Below the pieces are notes generated by a model. It worked only from the letters and a program-made list of their open reading frames with translations, had not been told where the DNA came from and did no database searches. DNA of 62,000 nucleotides, taken from positions 165,001-227,000 of the forward strand of contig RPFO01001598.1 in NCBI GenBank assembly GCA_009746045.1, written 5' to 3'. The DNA comes from Mesostigma viride (taxonomy: Eukaryota > Streptophyta > Mesostigmatophyceae > Mesostigmatales > Mesostigmataceae). Below, one piece after another: positions 1 to 28,198 of the stretch (its first letter is position 1; each line of letters begins with the position of its first letter). The position numbers were made by a program, and so were the translations under genes.

Positions 1-19242
<19,242 letters not shown>

Positions 19243-19564
19243 AGTTGACGCTGCACTTTCTATACATCTCAAATGCAAAGAAATTGTGAGCCAACTTGCA
19301 CGGCATTTCAGGGTGGCAGTTTTGTACAGGGCAGACCTATCACATGGCTCGCCATGTATTTCCCCCATACCCTCATACTCTGGTGATGAAAACTGTCATC
19401 TAGCAATTTTGGTCAAGCTGACCATAGCTTGCTTGGGTGGCTCGCTAGATTGGGCTATTTGAGCTGATTGGCATGCAGGCGTTGACGCGTGCAGGCGGTG
19501 TGCAGCTGTTTCCGAAAAGGCACATGCGCCCACATGGCCCCGAGAGCTATACTAAAGCAGTGGT

Positions 19565-19569
19565 TGTAA
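19565..19569 (+). other. Candidate polyadenylation signal of the N-recognin gene
   Basis: TGTAA, the chlorophyte-type signal, about 320 nt after the stop codon and just before the first transposon-derived sequence. Confidence 0.45.
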
Positions 19570-19595
19570 ATACCACGGTCGCCGCGGTCCATTGC

Positions 19596-20002
19596 TAGAT
19601 TGGGTAGCCCTCAGGTACAATCCCCTGAGGATAGCCGCCACACTACCGCCTCGTCTACCATTACTTTCTTGTCTGTAGAAGACAGCTCGGATGAGGATGA
19701 TATCCCCATCTTTGCAGCTAGGGTTGGGGCATTAATGCGTCACGTGAGCATAAGTCCTCAGTGGGAGGGGAACATGGGATGGAATGGATGGTATAAGCTA
19801 TCTAGGTCCTAGTTACAGGGGTGTGGGCACCGCGGCCCGAATCGCTATGAATGCCATACTTGGTCACACGCGGAGCCCCCACAGGCTTGGGGGTGGTCTC
19901 CTTCATCACTACTAGGGTTGGGGCATGATACAGACTATCTTTATAACTTTTGTGTTATCATATAATGAGATTGGCATGGTACTCCGGGACATTATTTAAT
20001 TA
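19596..20002 (+). mobile_element. Family 4 repeat fragment, split by a family 3 LINE end
   Basis: The part with GAGGATAGCCGCCACACTAC and AGCTCGGATGAGGATGATA (19620-19705) reappears decayed at 58830-58920, minus strand, and briefly at 36471. The part after the nested insertion (CTTTTGTGTTATC, GTACTCCGGGAC, about 19950-20000) resembles 43110-43165. It looks like one dispersed element of unknown class. Confidence 0.55.
19733..19911 (-). mobile_element. LINE family 3, 5'-truncated 3' end
   Basis: Encodes the end of a third ORF2 type (KETTPKPVGAPRVTKYG) plus a 3' UTR, homologous to 33220-33405 and 55510-55740. It is flanked by a near-exact duplication CTAGGGTTGGGGCAT (19718-19732 and about 19912-19927, one G differing). 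Confidence 0.75.
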
Positions 20003-20250
20003 ATTAATTAATTAATTAATTAATTAGTAACATATCTCCGTTGCCGGAGTATATGTAGCCTTGAGAAGGGGCGTATATTCTGATCTGAAGGGGCGTATGG
20101 CTACACTCTTGGCTACTTCCTGCAGGTGGGGGAATGTAAACTGGCACCTACTCTAGGTGCACCAAGGGCGCACCGGTGCATGCACCACCGTGATCTATCA
20201 GAGCCCAGCCCAACTCCGGGACATACCCTCGCGCACACATTAATATTAAT
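20003..20250 (-). mobile_element. ORF1-only element tail, decayed
   Basis: The minus strand reads the approximately 240-bp end of the ORF1-only family: a CCTAGAG-like segment, the GTAGCC motif and the terminal hairpin (20036-20049, with an extra CC in the loop), then a (TTAA)n run at 20003-20025. Confidence 0.75.
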
Positions 20251-20551
20251 TAATTAATTAATTAATTAATTAATTAGACTCGTGCTCCCGTTGGGGAGTC
20301 ACGGAGCATGCATGGGTTAACCCCGATGAATGGATGGATGGATGGATGGATGGATGGATGGATGGATGGATGGATGGATGGATGGATGGATGGATGGATG
20401 GATGGATGGATGGATGGATGGATGGATGGATGGATGGATGGATGGATGGATGGATGGATGGATGGATGGATGGATGGATGGATGGATGGATGGATGGATG
20501 GATGGATGGATGGATGGATGGATGGATGGATGGATGGATGGATGGATGGAT
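20251..20551 (-). mobile_element. LINE family 2 3' terminus with a large (GGAT)n array
   Basis: Minus strand: (ATCC)n with about 56 units (20327-20551), then CATCGGGGTTAA, the terminal hairpin CTCCCCAACGGGAG (20285-20298) and a (TTAA)n tail. It matches the 3' end at 39540-39620, where the ATCC run has only a few units. The upstream part of this same insertion is probably 26547-26812. Confidence 0.8.
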
Positions 20552-21003
20552 TAATTAATTAATTAATTATCAACATCACTCCGTTGGGAGTAGATGTAGC
20601 ACATAGCCCTGAGAAGGGGCATATGGCTTTTAATACATTCTAGGCTACTTCATGCAAGGGTGGGAATGTAAGCTACCCCTGCTCTAGGTGCACCAGGGCA
20701 CCTGCACCCTCATGGTCTATCACGCTATGCCCGGGTAAGGGGGGAGCATGCCTGTGAGGGAGGAAGATCATCATGGCTATACAAGAGCTAGGACATGGCG
20801 TCTCGACAGAGAGCATCTCTCTGCATGGCATAGAATGGCTAAATTCTTAATGCAACATCCATGGGGGTCCCATTATAGGCATTAAAATTAAATTATAACA
20901 TGCCTCCGTGGGGAGGTCATGTAGCACATATTTCATGATGGATGGGGTGGAGGAAGCCGCGTGATCGAACTATCCTAACTCTATCTAGAAAAGCCTAACT
21001 ACA

Positions 21004-24000
21004 CTACTCATCAAAACGCCTCCTCCGCTTGGGGGGAGGTGGCTTGCCCACAGGGTCGGGCGTGTGTGCCTTGACAATCTTCTTCCACCGCTCCTTGTCC
21101 TGCATGGCAGTCCAAAGACGGGAGAGAGAGTGGATGCGGTACTCAAACTGGGCTGGGACCACTAGGTCGTCCAGCAACATCTGGGTATAGGTCATGGCAT
21201 GTTTCCCTACCTTTTTAGGAATGTTCTTGGGGCCAGGCCAGGTCAAAATGTGCCGCCCCGGTTGGCCGAGCCGCTGGGGACCGGCCAGACCAAGGGCGGT
21301 GTCGACCTGGCTGGTGCGAGCAAGATGTCCTACAAATGCTATCCTACGCTGTCTAATCTCGTCCGAAATACGCGGCATACCGTGATACAAAGACTCTAAG
21401 GACCTACGCTGAGAAAACCCGACATTCAGGACCTGTCGGAGCATCCGGGTTACCGTGCCGTCTAGCTTGGCTGCCAGTGTTGCCGTGAGTGTCCATGCCT
21501 CGGCGCCATACGTGAGCACCGTGAGGACGAGGACCTTGAAGAGCATGCGCTTGCGGTGCTCGTCCAGGCCCTTGGAGCGCCAGTAGGTGTTGAGCGAACG
21601 GAGCTTGGCCCAGGAAAGGCCGATGCGGGTGTCCACATCGTCGGCAGTGTCCGGAAGCCAACTCCCCAACAGCTTGAAGCGGTCGCGGAGTGGGACCTCC
21701 GTCCCGTCTAGCAGGCGCGGCAGCGGTGGGCGACTGGAGGCCCCAATCACCATCGCCTCAGTTTTGACACTAATCTCCAACCCCACCGCCCTCGCCTCCA
21801 GGCCCAGACAGTCCAGCCAGGTCTGAATGTGCTCGGGGCGCGCGATGAGGGTGGTGTCGTCCGCGTAAATCAGGTCAGCCAGGCGGTAACCCGTGCTAAC
21901 CCCGCCGTGCCCACGCTCGTTAAGGATGTCCAAGCCTGGCTCGAACCCCTTAAGAGCAGTAAAGCGCGCACGTGCCTGGCGCATGACGTGGTCCACGACA
22001 ATAATGAACAGGTATGGAGACAGGACACAACCTTGCCACACCCCGTGGTGAAGGGGGAATGGTGGGGTGGTGCCTTCCGCAGTCCGCACTACTGCCTGTG
22101 AGCCCTCATACAGTCGGCGAATGGCAGCAATAAACGCTGGTGGCACGCGGTCCAGAGCTAGGATGGCCCAAAGAGCCTCCCAGAGGACCGTGTCAAAGGC
22201 CTTGATATAGTCAACAAAAATGAGGACCAGCGGCAAACTGTCAGGGGGAAGGCGACGCACCTCCTCCATCAACCGGCGCGCGACAAACACAGCCATGACA
22301 GTGTTACGACCACTACGGAAACCCATCTGAGACTCACCCAGGTGTGGGTCCAGCGCGGCGCGGAGCCTGTGCAGCATCATGCGCATGAAGACCTTCAGCG
22401 CGGCGCTCTGGAGGCAGACACCCCGGTAGTTACCGGGGTCAGCAGCAGAGCCCTTCTTGTACAGCATGACGCGGATGGCCGTCTGCCACTCAGCAGGCGG
22501 AGGCTCGTCAGAGAGCAGGACACGGTTGCAGAACGCCAGCAGAAGATCCCTAACCGCCAGATCAGGGGTCTTCAGCAGCTCAGCAGAAAGGTGGTCGGCC
22601 CCGACCGCCGCATCGTACCGCAGGCGAGCAAGGGCGCCGTCCAATTCCTCCAAAGTGAAGGGGTGGACGACGTCGTTGGTGGCAAGGCAGCCCTCCTTCA
22701 AGGCGGGGACTTGGTAGTCCGCGGCCGAGGAGGGGGGCGCTGGCGGCGGCGGGGGTCCGGCGACCCCGAGGCGGGCGGCCGTCTCGGGGTGAAGCGGCGG
22801 GGGGGGGCGCGAGCCCCACCGGTCAAGGAAACATTGTGGGCCAACCAGCGGTCAAGGCTTACCGGCGCCGTGCCGTCCCCCGTGTGCTCCACCGGGGTGC
22901 GCTGCCGCCGGCCGCCGAGCCGGTCGAGGTGGTACCACATGTCCTTGCCCTGGTTGCGAGCCTGGCAGGCCTTGGCATCCGCGATGCACTGGGCCGCCTC
23001 CGCGTCCTGAGCATGCTCGTAGGCCTCCACAAGGGCGGCCTTGAGCAATGGTTTCTGCAGCGGGTCCCGGTTACGCTTGAGGCGGTGCCGGGCGGCCAAG
23101 ACCTTGGGGTCCTGGCGGTAGAGCGGGCCGGGGCGGCGGCGGGGCATGACCGGCAGGTGCCGGGCCGCCAGCAACGGGGCACGGGCCGCAAAGCCCGCAA
23201 AAATGGCTGCGTTGGGGGCACCCTTGTCCAGCTCGTCGACGTCCGCCCGGGCGTCCAGTGCCGACAGGTACTTCCGTCGGCACCAGTTCCGCTCGTGCTC
23301 GGCGTCCGTCCAGTCCTCAGGATCTCCCTTGACCGGACGTAGAGCAGACCAGTCAGGGCGGACCACTGGGGCGCGGCGCGCGGGGACGTGGAACCGGAGC
23401 CGAAGGGTCGCGCGCACCAACCGGTGGTCAGAGCACACCGTGGGCGTGTCAAACACTCGGGTGTCCAGAACCGAGGTACACCTGGGCTGCCGTACCACCA
23501 CGTAGTCCAGACAGGCCTGACGGCCGTTAGGGCCACGAAAAGTGACCAAGTCCTGGGAGGGACGTTGGAAGTGGCAGTTGACAGCAACCATCCCGCTATC
23601 CCGCAAAAAGGCAGAAAACAGGGGAGTGTTGTCATTAGCAGCAGTGTCAGCAGGCGCAAAGCGACTGCCAGCAGTACCCACGGGGAGCGTGGCATTGGCG
23701 TCTAGCAGCATAACCAAAAAGTGGCGGGCCGGGGTGGCCCCCTCAAGGCTATGCAAGTCCTCGAAGAACTTCTGGCGTTCCAACGCAGGTAGACCACTAT
23801 GGGGTGCGTAGCCCACCCCCACCGTGAGGTGGTGTTTAGACCGCCCCTCGACGGAGGTGAAGTGTGCTACCATAAGGCGTGGCGTTAGAAACTTAAGCGT
23901 GCTGAGGCTAGCAACTGCCAGCGGCGAACACAAAAGACCAACACCACCTTGGCCAGACGTACCGCTGCCAGCGAAGAAAAACCGCCAGCCACCCGCCAAG

Positions 24001-24473
24001 CGATCAGTGCTCACCATGCCAAGTGGCACCGTGCGGCGGTGTTCCTGGACGCCTAATATAGACACACGATGCTCAATGCAGAATGCGACTAGCTCCTCTA
24101 CCCGGCAGCTATGGTCGTCATCTAGCAATGTGCGGGTGTTAAAAGTGGCAAGGGCCAAGGATGCCTGCTGGCCCACCAGGGGAGGACGACGATGGGTGAT
24201 GGGGGTGGGTGCGGCGGGGGGTGGAGGTGGGGGTGAAACGGAGGGGGGAAGGGAAGCGGTAGAAATAGTGCTTTTCATCGCATTTATTTTGTCCTGCAAG
24301 CGTAGGATGCGAGCCTGCCGCCTGCTCTGGGTATTCGGGGATGCTTGCGCAACGCAGAGGCGTAGGAAATCTAGCATGCGTTGGGTGTTGCTAATCTTGC
24401 TGCTGAGAGCTGTCGTTCTGGCCCGAGATACCGGCACCACCATGTGTCTCAGTCGACTGTTAGGTCGATGCAT
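21004..24473 (-). pseudogene. LINE family 1 ORF2: AP endonuclease plus reverse transcriptase, one frameshift
   Basis: About 1150 residues in two frames. The first (24473-22698, 591 codons) has the APE domain: FNTRTLLDDD, GVQEHR with the catalytic Glu, LLDANAT, and the terminal SDHRLV. The second, entered near 22800, has the linker ADYQVPALKEG and the reverse transcriptase: GFRSGRNT, FVDYIKAFD, QGCVLSPYLF and the catalytic YADD, then YGAEAWTL, RRIAFVGHLAR and a basic end PPPPKRRRRFDE. No RNase H or CCHC zinc finger was seen. The frame changes in a C-run region (minus strand, about 22795-22815), so it may be a single recent mutation or a sequencing error. The YGAEAW and GHLAR signature suggests an RTE-like or related APE clade, unproved. 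Confidence 0.88.
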
Positions 24474-24547
24474 GGTAGTGGAACGGGACTATTTAGAGGC
24501 TGTCCCCGAAGCCTGTTAGCCGCGAGCCGACGAGGAAGGTTGTCTAC

Positions 24548-25723
24548 CTACTGTCTACCAACAGAGGCAGCACCCTTCTGGCTAGACGCCTGACGAGACT
24601 CCGCTCCGGGGGTGTTAATCGGAACACCTGTAATCCTGTGCCCATCAAAGAATGCTGCAAAGGAGCCATCCTGAAGCAGACGCAACTTAATGCGCTTACC
24701 CTTGGTCTCTTGCTTCTTGGTCTCCTGGACGATGGTGCTGTTCCACACCGCGCTCCTCGCCTTCAGTTGAGCCGTCGTGTAGTCCTCGTCGAGGCTGAAG
24801 TCATCGCGTTGGAGCAGACGACGTGCTCCCAGCACGAGGCGTTTGTCGTGCATGGAGGCCATGGTGACGACGACCAGGCCCAGAGGGCCTGGCAGCCGAA
24901 TGGCACGTTCAATGGCAACACGGTTCTGGAGCTGCAGCTTCCCCAGAAACGCTGGGCCGCGCAGCTCCTCGGCAAGTGAGTGTGCTGTCTCCTGTGCTGC
25001 CGCGCCTTTCTGGAAGCCTTTGATTACCATATTGCGTTGGCGTTGCTGCACTGCATTCTGGGTGACCGCAGCGGTAGCTGCAGACTTGGCCGCCTGTTGA
25101 ACAATGGTGGTCAATTGCTTGCCGGTGACATCGGCAAACGTGGTAGTTTTGGCAGGGGCTGCCATGGCTTTCTTCAGCTCCAGCATCGTCTCCTTCAGGA
25201 CCTTAATGTCGCCCTGCACGGTCGTAAAAGACTGTGCGAGGTCCTGCAGCGGCACGGTAGTGTCGGTCGCGGGGGCTGGCCTGGCGATGGGTGTCGCCGG
25301 CAGCTCGACAAGTTCAGAGCAGCACGAAATAAGACATGCAAGACGGCAATCCTTGGGCTCCAAAGCATCAATGGTATCCGAAGGAGCGTCCATAACCTGG
25401 CCGGTGCGAGGGTGGCGAATCGGGGCGTTGTGTTCGTAGCGGAGCTGCAGCACGCGTCGCACCTCGGCGTCGCTGAAGCCAAGGAAGGCAGCGATGTCGT
25501 CCAGGCTCAAACGTGCGACTGGCATGTAGAATGAGGAAGAAATGGAGTCCGGCAAGGAGGTTTCAACCGCTATCGGAGTTGCTTCCGAAGTCGCTGCCGA
25601 AGTCTTGGTGCGCTTGTTAGCGGCTTTCTTGGCCGCGGCAATGTCGGTGGCGATTTTGTTTGCAGCAAGTTTGTCCTCGAGAGACTCGGCAGCAAGAACT
25701 GAAGACGATGCGGGGGCCTCCAT
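24548..25723 (-). CDS. LINE family 1 ORF1 protein (L1-type RNA-binding protein)
   Basis: 391 residues, starting at the first ATG (MEAPASSS; the frame is open a few codons upstream). Order: Ala/Lys-rich N-terminus with AAKKAANKRTK; a middle heptad-like stretch (LAQSFTTVQGDIKVLKETML) that would form a coiled coil; then an RRM-like region (NMVIKGFQKG... RAIRLPG... LVVVTM) and a C-terminal part with SLDEDYTTAQLKARSAVW, corresponding to the DLT motif of L1 ORF1p. The family binds element RNA as a trimeric chaperone. The ORF is intact and lies 75 nt upstream of ORF2. Confidence 0.8.
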   Translation of the reverse strand: MEAPASSSVLAAESLEDKLAANKIATDIAAAKKAANKRTKTSAATSEATPIAVETSLPDSISSSFYMPVARLSLDDIAAFLGFSDAEVRRVLQLRYEHNAPIRHPRTGQVMDAPSDTIDALEPKDCRLACLISCCSELVELPATPIARPAPATDTTVPLQDLAQSFTTVQGDIKVLKETMLELKKAMAAPAKTTTFADVTGKQLTTIVQQAAKSAATAAVTQNAVQQRQRNMVIKGFQKGAAAQETAHSLAEELRGPAFLGKLQLQNRVAIERAIRLPGPLGLVVVTMASMHDKRLVLGARRLLQRDDFSLDEDYTTAQLKARSAVWNSTIVQETKKQETKGKRIKLRLLQDGSFAAFFDGHRITGVPINTPGAESRQASSQKGAASVGRQ

Positions 25724-26546
25724 GGCTACGTTTAATAGCACCTAGACGATGGCAGGGGGCGCAGGCGCACGGCTCACGTGCGTGGTGCCGCCATAACGTG
25801 CAGAAAAATAGCGATATCTGCTGGGCAGGCCGCCGGCGATAACTTTCGAAATCCGGGGCGATGGCTGCCAAAAATTAGATCAGCGTGTTCGTCATCAAAA
25901 AGCGAGTCTGTAGCAATTTACCCGACCAAATTTCATGCCCGGAATCAAAAGTTATGAGCATTCTCGGCATCCATAGCTCGGCGCAAGATAAAGGAAGAGT
26001 AGGAGATAGATCGAGTATGTTGCATGAATCTGAATTATAGGCATGGCGTGGCTAAATTCTGAAGGCAACATCCATGGGGGCCATTATGGGCGCACATGCG
26101 CGTGGGCCACATGCTAGGCTAAGCCTTACTAATCTACACTACTGGTATATATATTCCTAGTCTGAGGTGGCAGGAGGGGGCTGCCAGGGCTTGTGGTCAA
26201 CGTGGATGACCGCCCCCCTCCAGTATACCGGCTTCCCCCTTGCGCTCTGCCGGAGCTGAAGGTAGGTCGGCCATAGCTCGCGTCGCCGCTGTTGCTGGGC
26301 CAGGGTCAAGTCGTCGTCCAGCGTGAAGCGAGTCTCCGAGAGCTTCTTGCGGCATTTAAGGAACGCCAGCTTGTCCGCCATGTACTTAAAGGTGAGGAGC
26401 ACGGGTGCCGGGCCAGCCTTCCCCCGCGCGCGGGGGAGGCGGACAGCCGACATGTCCAGCTCACCAGTGAGTAACATGGGGGCAAGAATGGCGCGCTTAA
26501 ATGCTTCAAGAAGGCTCGTGGAGGTCTCACCTGCCTGCTGATCGAA

Positions 26547-26960
26547 GTTGGATGGATGGATGGATGGATGGATGGATGGATGGATGGATGGATGGGTGCA
26601 AACAGTCCTACGTACCGGTCTAATCTATCTACAACAGCTATCTACAAACATCTATCAACAGCAATTAATGAACTCTACCCTAGGGGACCTGTCTGGTGTG
26701 CTTCCCGTATGTTTGCACACGCGGGCGCTTCCCCACGGGGGGGGGCTCGTTGTCCTCGATCTATGACCTGGGCCCACTTGGCCTTGTCCATCATCTTCTT
26801 TTGGTGATATAGACTCGGCCTGGACATGTGCTACACTAGACGTGACGGGCTCACACCCGGGCAGCCTCCTGGTTTGTCTGTAATATAGAGGCAGACACAT
26901 GCGCGTGGGTAGCCACGAGCCACGAGGTAGCCATGGCTGACGGCGGAGCTCATAACTTTC
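26547..26960 (-). mobile_element. LINE family 2 3' fragment, with a short family 3 piece
   Basis: 26547-26812 on the minus strand reads the family 2 ORF2 end ([11 protein letters not shown] and [10 protein letters not shown] equivalents) and its 3' UTR up to an (ATCC)n run at 26547-26595; its terminus is probably the piece at 20251-20551. From about 26817 to 26900 the plus strand resembles family 3 (ACTCGGCCTGGACATG, GGTTTGTCTGTAATAT), as at 55390-55500. Confidence 0.7.
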
Positions 26961-28198
26961 ACGTTTGAGCACCGAATTTAGCCGTGAATATCACAATCGA
27001 CGCGTCTTTCTACGACGCACATGCTGATATAATTTTCCGAAGCTCTTACGCAATATACGATGAGCAAACGCCTCTCGACGCAACGCAGCCTGGCGGCTGC
27101 GCTCAGCAATGAAAATACGTCTGCAGCCCCGGCTGCAGCTTCGCCAACCGGCCCAGAAGGCAGCGGCGCCACTAGCCAAGCTCTAGTGGTCGCCCAGCCC
27201 CCTGCTGAGCCCCGCGCCTCGCCAGCAGCGTCGCCTGAACCCAAGCGCAGTCGCCCTGCCGAGCCGAGCTGGGTCGAGATCGATTTTGTAGCCGAAGCCC
27301 GCCAGCCCGACTTCTTGGACAAGTTTACCGAGGAACGCATCCTGGGCTGCGTGTTTTTTGGATCACACGCCTCGCTTGTTGAATTGTGCAAGCAGCTCTT
27401 CATCCGAGGTCGCCTCTTTGATCCTCGCCTGAATCGCGTCTCCTCTTTCGACCACTTTCCCAGCCTCCGCCGCCCCCACCTCCAGGAATTCGCTCTCTTT
27501 TCCCTCCTTGGACGCTCCATCTCGGAGCTTTGGCCCCCAAAGCCCCTCACCACCACCTTAACCGAATCCTCTGGACATCTGCTCGCTCCTCCAGGAGGCC
27601 CTCGAGCAGCACGTGGCCCCCATCGCAGCAGATGTGGCGGTCATGGGCAGCACGCTGGCTGCCGAGCTCCCCCTCCTCTCCACCGCCACCTCCACCATCT
27701 CCACCGCCACCTCCACCCTCCTCGCCTCCTCCACCGCCATCACCGCCCAGCTCCGTGACATCGACCAGCGTCTTAAGGACAACGCCATCGCTATCGAGGT
27801 TCTGCAGAACACCGCAGGCCTCACCGCCCAGGCGGTGAAAGACATTGCCGCCAAGCCAGCCCCGGCTGGCCTGGCCGGCGATGCTCCTCCCATCACCACC
27901 TGGGCGGACATGCTTAAGCAACATACCACCTCCACCACCTCCGCCGTCGCAGCCCAGCTCCACCGGCAGACGCTTGACCTCCGCGAGGAGGCTGAGCTCG
28001 CCAAGCGCGCAGCCTCAACGTCACTGTCAAGAACTTCACCATGGAGGAAGGTGAGAATTCCGAGAAGCTTACGCGTGCGTTTGAGAGAGAAATCCTTGGT
28101 CGCATGGCCGGCCTTAACGGTGAGATCGAGCTGGTCACCCACCGCCTTCCCCGCGCGCGGGGTAAGACAGGGCCGCCCCCGCTCCTTCTCACCTTTAA

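Larger units (their letters stand above)
20881..26033 (-). mobile_element. Full-length LINE family 1 (5.15 kb) with target-site duplication
   Basis: A non-LTR retrotransposon with a roughly 310-nt 5' UTR, ORF1, ORF2 (AP endonuclease and reverse transcriptase) and a 3' UTR ending in the hairpin CCTCCCCACGGAGG (20903-20916, minus) and an ATTTTAAT-type tail. The 9-bp duplication ATTATAGGC flanks it exactly (20872-20880 and 26034-26042). A 3' copy at 32346-32935 is nearly identical, so the family moved recently. Confidence 0.92.
20552..26546 (-). mobile_element. ORF1-only element F, 5'-truncated, carrying the full LINE family 1 copy
   Basis: F consists of an ORF1 3' part (26157-26546) and its tail, which runs 26156-26034 and resumes at 20880-20560 after the inserted LINE. 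The tail holds the CAGAGAG hairpin (about 20810-20830), the terminal hairpin CTCCCAACGGAG (20579-20590, minus) and an AATT-rich end. The ORF1 remnant (26157-26477) keeps the LPRARGKAGPAPVLLTFK and LDDDLTLAQQQRRRELWP motifs and is almost identical to element A. F appears to sit inside the (GGAT)n array of a family 2 3' end. Confidence 0.8.
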
